64,000 nt of DNA from Flavitalea plasmicola (GTDB lineage: Bacteria > Bacteroidota > Bacteroidia > Chitinophagales > Chitinophagaceae). A model generated the notes under the pieces. That model did no database searches, was not told the DNA's origin, and saw nothing but the letters and a program-made list of their open reading frames with translations. The position numbers were made by a program, and so were the translations under genes. Shown piece by piece: positions 50,946 to 58,766 of the stretch (within the stretch, counting starts at the first letter, position 1; each line of letters opens with the position of its first letter). Where the stretch lies: NCBI RefSeq assembly GCF_030546645.1, contig NZ_JAUOTO010000007.1:248001-312000 (forward strand). Reading direction: 5' to 3'.

Positions 50946-51938
50946 ATGGAAGTAGCATTTTATGATAAACATGGGAAAAAGACAGACATCGATTTTTCCG
51001 GCATCTTTTCTCCGCAGGTCGGCCGGCAGAAGGTGCGGGAAGTGCGCAAAAATCTGGATCTTCCCTTCGTCTCCGCCGAGTCCGTCCAGTTGTCAGTCCA
51101 GGATTTTGATATTTTATATGGTGACATGCGGATGAAAGAGTGGCAGAGGGCTTATTTTAATACTTCTTCCGAGCCTGAGCATATTGAAATGCATTTCACC
51201 CTGGCTGGAGAGGGTTTTCTCCGGAATGAAAACAACGGAAAAAGTTATCACTTTTCTTCCAATCAGCAGAACCTCCATTATATGCCGCAGTTCGTTGGCT
51301 CCAGCCAATATGATGAAGGCGCTTTTCATAAGTTCTTCGAGGTCCGGTTTAGTAAGGATTTCTTTCTCGAACTGGCGGCAGACAGCAGCCCCGTCCTGAT
51401 GGATTTTGCGGACCAGGTGGCCAACAGCAAGGCAGTAGATGTCTGCGCACAAAATCTTCCTATCTCCTTTGCCATGCACCAATGCATCAACGAGATCCTG
51501 CATATGCAGCTGGATGACGGCCTACGGCGAATGTTCCTGCAATCCAAATGCATAGAGCTACTGTCCCTGCAGGCGCAGGCTTATGAGGACATCAACGGGA
51601 AAGTTCGCAGGGCCTGTAAAACCACCTATGACAAAGAACGCATATATTTTGTCCGCGACTACCTGGTCGAACATGCGGCCTGCCCTCCTTCATTGACGGA
51701 GCTGGCCAAGGTGGCTGGCTTGAATGAGTTCAAGCTGAAGAAAGGCTTTAAGGAAGTTTTTAATACGTCCGTCTTTGGCTATCTCAGCGATTTCAGGTTG
51801 AATGAGGCGCGCAATGGTTTGCTGTCGGGCGGCATGCCTATTAAAGAAGTTTCCGAACATTTCGGATACTCTTCCGTACAGCATTTTACAAAGGCGTTCA
51901 AGAAAAAGTTTGGGGTGACGCCGGGGGCGGTGAAATAG
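50946..51938 (+). CDS. AraC-family transcriptional regulator
   Basis: A 330-residue regulator with an N-terminal sensor part (HFTLAGEGFLRNENNGKSYHF) and a C-terminal double helix-turn-helix: LTELAKVAGLNEFKLKKGFKEVFN, then PIKEVSEHFGYSSVQHFTKAFKKKFGVTP. The sensor pattern resembles PchR-type regulators of iron or siderophore uptake. The adjacent reductase-like gene fits that idea. The target and ligand are not visible in sequence. Confidence 0.88.
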   Translation: MEVAFYDKHGKKTDIDFSGIFSPQVGRQKVREVRKNLDLPFVSAESVQLSVQDFDILYGDMRMKEWQRAYFNTSSEPEHIEMHFTLAGEGFLRNENNGKSYHFSSNQQNLHYMPQFVGSSQYDEGAFHKFFEVRFSKDFFLELAADSSPVLMDFADQVANSKAVDVCAQNLPISFAMHQCINEILHMQLDDGLRRMFLQSKCIELLSLQAQAYEDINGKVRRACKTTYDKERIYFVRDYLVEHAACPPSLTELAKVAGLNEFKLKKGFKEVFNTSVFGYLSDFRLNEARNGLLSGGMPIKEVSEHFGYSSVQHFTKAFKKKFGVTPGAVK

Positions 51939-51957
51939 TCTTTATCAGAAACTTCAT

Positions 51958-52387
51958 ATGAAAAATAAAGAAAGAGCAACAGGTTATTTCCTTATTATAG
52001 TCTCATCAATATTACTAATTGGATACCTTTTCGTTTTTATAGGCCATATTGATTTTTTTGCGACTGCAAAAAGATGGAACAGCAGAAATTATTGGGCATA
52101 AGGAGTCTAAAAAGGGCGATGGAGTTTTTATACGTCTATCATATTTTAATGAATATAAATCCAGAATAGATACGACAAATATCTTGTTTAAATATTCGAC
52201 TGTAAAAACGTTATTTCCCCAGGATATACAGGGTCAAATCAGGGTTCTTTATACGAAATGGCAGGGCCAGGTTTTTGTAAGAGAAATTTACGTGCCTGCT
52301 ATAACAATCTTTATTTTTGACCTTATTGCATTTGGATTACTTTGGTTAAGCATGATGGCAGGGATTTCAAAAATAAGGGCAAAATAA
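51958..52387 (+). pseudogene. frameshifted DUF3592-like membrane protein
   Basis: An ATG at 51958 opens a frame with a hydrophobic helix (TGYFLIIVSSILLIGYLFVF), but it ends early. From 52049 another frame continues (KDGTAEIIGHKESK, IRVLYTKWQGQVF, then a second membrane helix) to 52387. Removing one T from the T7 run at 52053-52059 joins both into one protein of about 142 residues with the DUF3592 layout: helix, beta domain with Gly-Thr-Ala start, helix. Either a real frameshift or a homopolymer sequencing error. Confidence 0.65.
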
Positions 52388-52392
52388 TACCC

Positions 52393-53178
52393 ATGGCAAG
52401 AAGAAGTTCATACATAATAACCATTTCTCTTTATTTATTTACGATTCTATTACTTATTACATTTTTGGGCTGTACGGATAAGGCTGAAAAAAAATGTGCC
52501 TATACCTATAGGGATGCGGATAACTATTATTGTGTCGAAGGAAAGCTTAATTCAGGTATTGAAGATAATGTCTTTATTTTTTATGAAAAGAATGATGCCA
52601 TGCCCTTTAAAGAGTCGGGATTTTATAATGAGGGGTTCCGAAATGGCCTTTGGTCTTATAACGTCGGTGGAAATCTTAAGACAATTAAATGGGGGCATTA
52701 TAAAGATAAGAATTTAAGATTTGAAACGAATGTTTTTGAACACATCGACACAATTAAATACGGAGATGTGCTCACGGGTTTTGAATTTACCACTACTGAA
52801 GGAAACCTAAGCCTTATAATCGCGGTAAATGATGCTATGAAGGACTCATTGAGAAAGAAAGATTATAGGACCGAGATAGAAAATGAATTTCGCGAGGAAA
52901 AATATCAAATGACAGAATATAATTTTACAAAATTGAATAGCGAAAATCGCGAAATAGGTATTGCCAGGCTAGCAGCTAAAAAGCGCAATGGTAAGATGTT
53001 TTATATGTGGACTGCCTATTCGTTTCTAGACAGCGGGTTATTTGTTCAATATTCTGTTCTATCGGAAAGGAAAGAAAATGCGTTTCAAAGCATTTTATTT
53101 AATTCAATTCTAACAAATTTATTTATTGGCGGCAAAAGGTTTTACAATCCCTTCAAGCAAGAAATATCAAAAAACTAA
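52393..53178 (+). CDS. putative lipoprotein of unknown function
   Basis: About 261 residues with a lipoprotein signal (YLFTILLLITFLGCTDK, lipobox Cys near residue 28). A SGFYNEGFRNGLWSYNVGG stretch resembles a MORN-variant turn seen in small secreted Bacteroidota proteins. The ATG at 52393 directly follows the stop of the frameshifted gene and places the signal peptide at the N-terminus. AT-rich like its neighbours. No enzyme motif recognised. Confidence 0.65.
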   Translation: MARRSSYIITISLYLFTILLLITFLGCTDKAEKKCAYTYRDADNYYCVEGKLNSGIEDNVFIFYEKNDAMPFKESGFYNEGFRNGLWSYNVGGNLKTIKWGHYKDKNLRFETNVFEHIDTIKYGDVLTGFEFTTTEGNLSLIIAVNDAMKDSLRKKDYRTEIENEFREEKYQMTEYNFTKLNSENREIGIARLAAKKRNGKMFYMWTAYSFLDSGLFVQYSVLSERKENAFQSILFNSILTNLFIGGKRFYNPFKQEISKN

Positions 53179-53187
53179 TGCTGTTGA

Positions 53188-53418
53188 GTATCTGGAATTA
53201 TTAGCGGATTAAAGGATCTGCATCGTGGCGATAGCTATTTGAGTCTTAAACGGGGAACTATTGTAAATCATATGTGGCTTCCAAACTTCGAGCAGTACAG
53301 GGATAAAGTAGAAATAGGTGATTCATTATACAAACCTGCTTATTCAACACTTTTTCAATTATATAAAAGGACCGATGCAGGATTTGCTTATAGGGGGAAT
53401 ATAAAAGTTGAATATTGA
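53188..53418 (+). pseudogene. 5'-truncated gene fragment
   Basis: After an in-frame TGA at 53185, an open frame of 76 codons runs to TGA at 53416-53418 without an ATG in its first third (GLKDLHRGDSYLSLKRG, then NFEQYRDKVEIGDSLYKP, FQLYKRTDAGFAYRG). The residue pattern looks protein-like. I take it as the C-terminal end of a lost gene. The remainder of 53179-53493 shows nothing else. Confidence 0.4.
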
Positions 53419-53493
53419 TTGTAAAAATAACTTTTATCATTTGCCTTCACCTATTAATTATCAGAACAGGCTAGCCTTACTATGGCAATCAGG

Positions 53494-53973
53494 TTAAACC
53501 TCGCCCTGGATTTTAAGTATTTTTTCCAGCTCTATTACGTCGAGCTGGTCTTTGGGACGATTTACTGCTTTTTTATTTGCTATTAACTGATGTATGTGCA
53601 AAAAGGGGACTTTGACATCATCTATCTCGGCGATAGCAGCCATCTCCAGGCATTCATCAAAGCTATAATCTTCGAGCCCCTTCATATTTATCAGTATATC
53701 CAAACGAAGTCCGTTCATCAATCGGAAATCAGTCCAGCCTGGGACAAATTGCATAGTCTCAAGCATGAAATAGTCACCCATTCCGCATTCAATAAATGCC
53801 GCCCTTAAATGCTGTCGATTTACGGGAGTGTCTTCTATCCATATATCGATATCTCCTGTAAATCGTTGGTATCCGTGAAGGTTTGTAGCATATCCACCCA
53901 CCATGATATACCTCACATTTTTCTTTTGCAAGGCAGCCCAGAACTTCAATATTTCCTCGTCGAAAATATCCAT
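53494..53973 (-). CDS. nucleotidyltransferase-fold protein
   Basis: A 159-residue protein with the pol-beta nucleotidyltransferase signature: RYIMVGGYATNLHG (Gly-Gly) and then TGDIDIWIED supplying the two catalytic Asp residues at about 42 and 44. The third acidic residue may be Asp in GLRLDILINM. Related proteins (AbiEii/MNT and DUF6036 groups) act as toxins or antitoxins. Its small partner gene ends 5 nt upstream on the same strand, a typical two-gene module. Confidence 0.78.
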   Translation of the reverse strand: MDIFDEEILKFWAALQKKNVRYIMVGGYATNLHGYQRFTGDIDIWIEDTPVNRQHLRAAFIECGMGDYFMLETMQFVPGWTDFRLMNGLRLDILINMKGLEDYSFDECLEMAAIAEIDDVKVPFLHIHQLIANKKAVNRPKDQLDVIELEKILKIQGEV

Positions 53974-53978
53974 GAAAG

Positions 53979-54167
53979 TTATTTGCTGATATAGGGTTTA
54001 CGGGTTATGACCGCTTTACTCATGGTCTGCTGGATTTTGTACAACCGGGTAGCCATGAGGAAACGCTCTTTGTATGAACGCCGAAGGCTTTCTCTCAGCA
54101 AATCCATCTCCGCCTTTTCAAAGGCGCGTGCCTGATCAGGAGCAGGCTGGCTATTACTGTTAGGCAT
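53979..54167 (-). CDS. small protein paired with the nucleotidyltransferase
   Basis: About 62 residues, mostly charged helix (ARAFEKAEMDLLRESLRRSYKERF). ATG at 54167 is preferred over 54221 because the longer frame adds an unrelated hydrophobic piece. Five bases separate its stop from the nucleotidyltransferase start, so co-translation is likely. It could be the partner of a toxin-antitoxin pair, but no known antitoxin fold is recognisable. Confidence 0.5.
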   Translation of the reverse strand: MPNSNSQPAPDQARAFEKAEMDLLRESLRRSYKERFLMATRLYKIQQTMSKAVITRKPYISK

Positions 54168-54315
54168 AATGGAGAGGGTTAATTGTGGTCTGTAAATTAC
54201 AAAAAAAATACTAGCCTGCAAAAAGACCTATTTCACTATCTGCTGATAATCCTTTAGTTACGTTTACAATAATAAACAAAGCCCCTGAAATCCTAGCCTG
54301 AAGAAAAGATCATCC

Positions 54316-55473
54316 TCAAAACAACCTCATCTGCTCCCCCGGCCTCCTGAACTGCGTACAATCCAGCTCCCATCGCTCCGCATTGAGCCCATACTTCTGC
54401 GCATACCTCGCATACTGCTGCGCCACCAGCTGCGCAATATTACCCTCCCCACGCATACGCACACCCCACCGGCTGTCATTGACCTTCCCATCATGACTCG
54501 CCTCTATCAAATGCCACACCTTATCAGCTCTGTCAGGAAAATTCTTATACAGCCAATCATGAAATATCAGCTTGATAGCCCCATTCAGCCGGATGAACGT
54601 ATAGGCCGAAAAAGTCGCCCCATGCTCGGCCGCCGCCTGCATGATCCGCTGCATCTCATGCTCATTAAGCCCGGGGATCATCGGCCCCAGCATGACGCCC
54701 ATCCGGACGCCCGCATCGCTGAGCTCCCTGATCGTGCGCAGCCGTTGTTTCGCCGTCGTGGTACGCGGCTCCATCACCCTGCGGAGCTCCTCATCAAAGG
54801 AAGTGATCGACACCAGGATAGACACCAGGTTTTTCTTAGCCATATCCGCGAGGATATCCTTGTCCCGAAGGATACCGGCATTCTTCGTGATCATGCCCAC
54901 CGGCTGGTTGAACTCCCGGCAGACTTCCAGCAACTGGCGGGTGATGCCGAACTTCTTCTCCGCCGGCTGATAACAATCTGTATTGCCGCTGAGAGAGATG
55001 GGCAGGCATTCCCATTTAGGATGCATAAGGAATTTACGCAGCAGTTCGGGAGCGTTCTTCTTCACGATGATCTTCTGCTCGAAATCCAGTCCGGCGCTAT
55101 AACCCCAATATTCATGCACATTACGGGCATAGCAATACGTACAGCCATGTTCACATCCCTGGTAAGGGTTCATGCTGTACCACATGCCCACATCCGGGCT
55201 ATCCACTTTATTGACGATGCTTTTAGCATGCTCTTCCAGGTAGATGGTCTCCGGGTTGGGCTCCAACCAATCGTCGATGGCTTCGATATGTTCCTTCACC
55301 CGCTCGTTCTTAAGGAACCGGTTCTTCGGATTGAATTGGGCGCCCCTTCCTTTTAGATATTGATCCGGATCCTGCTCTTCGGGCGGCTCGGGCTTTTTTT
55401 CTTTACTGGAAGCGCGGACTATTTTGTGGCGGGTCAGGGCAGTATTCTCCCTATCCCCTTGTTGCTCAGTCAT
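54316..55473 (-). CDS. radical SAM protein, PA0069/SplB-like family
   Basis: About 385 residues. MNPYQGCEHGCTYCYARN near residue 110 holds the CxxxCxxC cluster site, and the fold resembles spore photoproduct lyase relatives (PA0069 family) implicated in nucleic-acid repair or modification. ISLSGNTDCYQPAEKKF and GVMLGPMIPGLN are family segments. The ATG at 55473 avoids eight extra residues of the longer frame. It ends the leftward arm of a divergent cassette whose other arm carries umuDC-like genes, which supports a damage-response role. Confidence 0.88.
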   Translation of the reverse strand: MTEQQGDRENTALTRHKIVRASSKEKKPEPPEEQDPDQYLKGRGAQFNPKNRFLKNERVKEHIEAIDDWLEPNPETIYLEEHAKSIVNKVDSPDVGMWYSMNPYQGCEHGCTYCYARNVHEYWGYSAGLDFEQKIIVKKNAPELLRKFLMHPKWECLPISLSGNTDCYQPAEKKFGITRQLLEVCREFNQPVGMITKNAGILRDKDILADMAKKNLVSILVSITSFDEELRRVMEPRTTTAKQRLRTIRELSDAGVRMGVMLGPMIPGLNEHEMQRIMQAAAEHGATFSAYTFIRLNGAIKLIFHDWLYKNFPDRADKVWHLIEASHDGKVNDSRWGVRMRGEGNIAQLVAQQYARYAQKYGLNAERWELDCTQFRRPGEQMRLF

Positions 55474-55516
55474 AGTGACGATTTTCAGGGTAAACAAATG
55501 TCGACGCGGAGCGTCC

Positions 55517-56182
55517 CTACATGAATAACGCTCCCTGGCGGGTAGTTACCGGAAGATTCTGAAAGGCCATCCGTTCGGCTATCTGCCAGGCGATGTCCCC
55601 GGCACGGCGCTTGAGCAGGAGCATGCTGTCGGCAATGAAGCGCCCGGTGAATGATTTATGGCTATACTCCTGCCACCCCTTCTCATATTGGAAAGGCAGC
55701 AGCTTGCGCGCCACCGTGATATAAGGCTCGTCGATAAAATGAGGCTTATGCTCCTTGTCCAGCTTCATCAGCCGTTGAATATCCTTCACTTCCGTCACCA
55801 GACTGCGGATAGGCAGCTTGCTGGTGATATTGATGAAAATGGTATGGGAAGGAAAACTTCCAAAATCTTTTAGCTCCACCTTGAAAGGACAATAGCCCAT
55901 GGCGATGGTCCGGAGCCGCTGTACAATGCGCTCTTCCATCAACGCCAGCTGCGTAAACCGCACCAGGGTCACCTGCGGCTTACCACCGACAGCGCCCGGA
56001 GCCTGGTAAGCTTCGGAAAAATCCTTTTTCACCTGCTGTATCCTGGCCCGCAATTCTTCATGGGGACTAAGGATGACCAGGTATTCGTTGGTAGCCAGCT
56101 GCTTTTTGTAGTTCTCGTTGAGAACGGCTGCTACAGGTTTGATCGCTTTTTGCATGGTTTCTGTTTTAAAGAGTGTCAGCAT
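55517..56182 (-). CDS. 2H phosphoesterase-like protein with both active-site His lost
   Basis: A 221-residue paralogue of the next gene upstream. The two-lobed 2H fold (RNA ligase/cyclic phosphodiesterase type) is recognisable from the KPQVTLVRF, SHTIFINIT and EPYITVARK segments. The normal H-x-T/S dyads are Q70-V-T72 and Y154-I-T156, so both catalytic His residues are absent. The start ATG shares its A with the TGA stop of the paralogue, so they are translationally coupled. It may bind a nucleotide or RNA without cleaving it. Confidence 0.75.
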   Translation of the reverse strand: MLTLFKTETMQKAIKPVAAVLNENYKKQLATNEYLVILSPHEELRARIQQVKKDFSEAYQAPGAVGGKPQVTLVRFTQLALMEERIVQRLRTIAMGYCPFKVELKDFGSFPSHTIFINITSKLPIRSLVTEVKDIQRLMKLDKEHKPHFIDEPYITVARKLLPFQYEKGWQEYSHKSFTGRFIADSMLLLKRRAGDIAWQIAERMAFQNLPVTTRQGALFM

Positions 56183-56850
56183 CAGGCCGTATAGGTTTCA
56201 GAAAGATCTGCCCCATCATAATGCTGTGTTCCCGGCGGCAACCGGAATACATTCACGGTCCGGCAGGCATCGAAAGAGTGCTCCCGCCTCAACAGCACCA
56301 GCTCTTCCACCTGGAAAGACTCATGAAAGGTCTTCCGGGAATAATCGGCCATCGCCTTATTATACACCTGCTCGGTCAGCCCTCCCGCAATGCTCAGGTA
56401 AGGACGGCTGATCAGGTTGACTGGAGGACATCCGGAGCTGCGGATAAAATCGTCGATCGCCCGCAGCTGTTGCATCAGCTGCCGGAAAGGCTGAGGGTCC
56501 TGCACCCGCAGGTAAATGGTATGCGGAGGGAAGCCGCTGTAATTGTTCAGGGTGATGGGAAAGCTTTCATGCCTCCGGCAGATCCGCTGTATCCATCGGA
56601 TCAGCGTCTCCTCCATCTGCTCGCTCGCCTGGAAGGCCGCCACCGTGATATGAGGCCTGTTCCGCGTCTTCATGGCAAGCCCATAGTCGAAAAGGAACTG
56701 CTGCTGCTCTTCCAGCAGCTTGTCGTGCAGGTCCCCGTAAGGATAGATGACAAGCAGGTACTCCACCCGCCGGTCCGCTGCCGTCCTGCCCCCGGAAATA
56801 GTCTCCAGCGGGGCGAAAAAAGTTGATCGTTGTACTAACCCGGTATCCAT
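56182..56850 (-). CDS. 2H phosphoesterase-like protein with one active-site motif intact
   Basis: A 222-residue 2H superfamily protein. The first motif is intact (His67-Ile-Thr69 in NRPHITVAAF); the second reads Tyr151-Leu-Ser153 (RPYLSIAGG) and lacks His. It is the first gene of the leftward arm, divergent from the UmuD-like gene across 97 bp. Tandem duplication is clear from the shared FP(P/S)HTI(Y/F) and RPYLSI/EPYITV blocks. A half-active or ligand-binding role is inferred. Confidence 0.78.
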   Translation of the reverse strand: MDTGLVQRSTFFAPLETISGGRTAADRRVEYLLVIYPYGDLHDKLLEEQQQFLFDYGLAMKTRNRPHITVAAFQASEQMEETLIRWIQRICRRHESFPITLNNYSGFPPHTIYLRVQDPQPFRQLMQQLRAIDDFIRSSGCPPVNLISRPYLSIAGGLTEQVYNKAMADYSRKTFHESFQVEELVLLRREHSFDACRTVNVFRLPPGTQHYDGADLSETYTA

Positions 56851-56875
56851 AAATAAATTTTAATTGATCAGGAAA

Positions 56876-56910
56876 TTAGTATAAATTTACTAAATTAATT
56901 AGCATACTAA
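56876..56910. promoter_or_regulatory. palindromic operator candidate in the divergent promoter region
   Basis: TTAGTA at 56876-56881 and TACTAA at 56888-56893 form a perfect palindrome with a 6-nt spacer. A second copy, TTAGCATACTAA, lies at 56899-56910, and another TACTAA half-site is at 56833-56838 inside the first leftward codons. Their position between divergent damage-type genes suggests a LexA-like or UmuD-like repressor site. Direct evidence of binding is lacking. Confidence 0.5.
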
Positions 56911-56947
56911 AAATTATTTTTTCTTGCCCTGGAAAGAACCTAAATAG

Positions 56948-57388
56948 ATGCACATGGAACTCGAACAATTTTTTGGCATGAGCTACAAGGGTAGCAAGCA
57001 TTTCACGCAACAGGAGATCCCTGCCGCCAATGCCACCGGCTTCGGTGCGGCAGCGGACGATTATATGGAAAGAGGCATCGACCTCAATGAGCAGCTGGTG
57101 CGGAACAAGCCCGCCACTTTTTTTATGCGGGTCAGCGGCGACGCCATGACCGGCGCCGGCATTTTCAATGGCGATGTGGTGATCGTGGATCGTTCCGTCA
57201 AGGCAGCCAACGGAAAGGTCATCATCGCCACCCTCAATGGCGAGATGCTGATCCGGCGTTTTGAAAAAACATTCAATAAGATCCGCCTGGTGCCGGAAAC
57301 ACCCAAGCTTTCAGCCATCGATGTCGACCTCTCCGGAGCGGAATTTTCCGTCTGGGGAGTAGTGACCTATGTCATCCACTCACTATAA
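56948..57388 (+). CDS. UmuD-like S24 protein without catalytic residues
   Basis: A 146-residue UmuD homologue. Ungapped comparison with E. coli UmuD aligns the cleavage site (Cys24-Gly25 to Thr30-Gly31), ADDYMERGIDLNEQL and SGDAMTGAGI. The catalytic Ser60 falls on Ala66 (GCC codon) and catalytic Lys97 on Arg103, so self-cleavage should be impossible. ATG at 56948 or 56954 are both usable. It lies 12 nt before umuC, so the pair is an operon. It may act as a permanently uncleaved polymerase partner or a regulator. Confidence 0.9.
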   Translation: MHMELEQFFGMSYKGSKHFTQQEIPAANATGFGAAADDYMERGIDLNEQLVRNKPATFFMRVSGDAMTGAGIFNGDVVIVDRSVKAANGKVIIATLNGEMLIRRFEKTFNKIRLVPETPKLSAIDVDLSGAEFSVWGVVTYVIHSL

Positions 57389-57400
57389 TATTACTTGACC

Positions 57401-58687
57401 ATGATGGCCATCGTAGACTGCAACAGCTTCTATTGCTCCTGCGAACGGGTATTTCGCCCCGACCTCTGGAACAAGCCCGTTGCTGTGCTCAGTAACAACG
57501 ATGGCTGTATTATCTCCCGCAGCGACGAAGCCGGCAAGCTGGGCGTCGACATGACCGTTCCTTATTTCCAGGCCCGTCATATCATCGAGAAGCACCATAT
57601 CAACGTATTCTCCTCCAACTATCACCTGTACGGCGATATGAGCTGGCGGGTGATGGAGACCCTGCGATCCCTGATGGGCAATAAAGCCTCCGCAGTGGAG
57701 GTCTATTCAGTGGACGAAGCTTTTATGGACCTCAGCCATATCCCTCCCGAAGCACTACAGGCATACGCCGTGCATATCAAAGAGACGGTGGAACAATGGA
57801 CAGGCATCTCCGTTTCCATCGGGGTGGCGCCTACGAAGACCCTGGCCAAGCTGGCCAACCGCCTCGCTAAAAAGAACAAGCAGCGCTCTGGCTGCATCAA
57901 TGTTCTCGCCACGGAAGAGCAGCAGCGCCTGGCCCTGCGGCAAACCCGGGTAGACGATCTCTGGGGCGTAGGCAGGGCCTATGCGGTCAAACTGATCAAC
58001 TGGGGTATCACCAGCGCCTGGGAACTGTCCAATATGCCGGAGGAATGGGCCCATACCAATATGGGAGGCGTCACAGGCGTACGGCTCATCCGGGAGCTGC
58101 GCGGACAGCCCAGCATCGAAATGGAAGAAGCGCTGACAGATAAAAAAATGATCGCCACCACCCGCATGTTCGGCCGCCCCGTCAGAGATATCCACGAGAT
58201 CAAGGAAGCCGTAGCCACCTACATCTCCCGGGCCGCCGAAAAGCTCCGGCGCCAGCAAAGCGCAGCCGGCACGGTCAGCGTCTTCATCGTACCCAGGGAA
58301 CAGGACCACCTGACCGATTTCCGGCGGGGAACGGCCATCAGCAACTACACCACCCTCCCCAGGGCCACCTCCCTCACCCACGAACTGATCAAAGCCGCCA
58401 CAGGACTGGTGGACGTACTCTACGAACCCGGCAAAGAATACAAAAAAGCAGGCATCATGCTCAGCAGCCTGGTCCCCGACGACTCCATACAAGGTAATCT
58501 CTTCGCACCCCATGCAGAAAATGAGCATCGCAACCTCATGCATGCCGTCGATAATATTAACTTCAGCATGCGGGACGACAGCGTCAAATTCGGCTCTTCC
58601 GGGATGAATAAACATTGGAAAATGCGGCAGGAGCTCCGGTCCCCCCGGTACAGCACCCGGTGGGAGGATTTAAGAAAAGTTCAGTAA
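57401..58687 (+). CDS. umuC: Y-family DNA polymerase, UmuC-like
   Basis: About 428 residues with MAIVDCNSFYCSCERVF and the palm motif VEVYSVDEAFMDL that holds the catalytic acidic residues, and GVGRAYAVKLINWGI in the thumb. SVSIGVAPTKTLAKLANRLAK is the conserved finger/palm segment. It performs error-prone bypass of DNA lesions, normally with cleaved UmuD. The ATG at 57401 is chosen over a TTG at 57395. It is coupled to a UmuD-like protein that seems uncleavable. Confidence 0.93.
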   Translation: MMAIVDCNSFYCSCERVFRPDLWNKPVAVLSNNDGCIISRSDEAGKLGVDMTVPYFQARHIIEKHHINVFSSNYHLYGDMSWRVMETLRSLMGNKASAVEVYSVDEAFMDLSHIPPEALQAYAVHIKETVEQWTGISVSIGVAPTKTLAKLANRLAKKNKQRSGCINVLATEEQQRLALRQTRVDDLWGVGRAYAVKLINWGITSAWELSNMPEEWAHTNMGGVTGVRLIRELRGQPSIEMEEALTDKKMIATTRMFGRPVRDIHEIKEAVATYISRAAEKLRRQQSAAGTVSVFIVPREQDHLTDFRRGTAISNYTTLPRATSLTHELIKAATGLVDVLYEPGKEYKKAGIMLSSLVPDDSIQGNLFAPHAENEHRNLMHAVDNINFSMRDDSVKFGSSGMNKHWKMRQELRSPRYSTRWEDLRKVQ

Positions 58688-58766
58688 ATCAACCTGTTAT
58701 GAGTTATTTAGACTTTTTTTCAAGAAAAATAAAATATCCTGTCTCCTCATCCGTCTACCTTATAGA

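Noticed and set aside
54493-55356. Plus-strand open frame of about 287 codons
   Set aside because: Antisense to the radical SAM gene, whose CxxxCxxC motif and family segments are clear.
57755-58615. Minus-strand open frame of about 286 codons
   Set aside because: Antisense to umuC, which carries the complete Y-family polymerase motifs.
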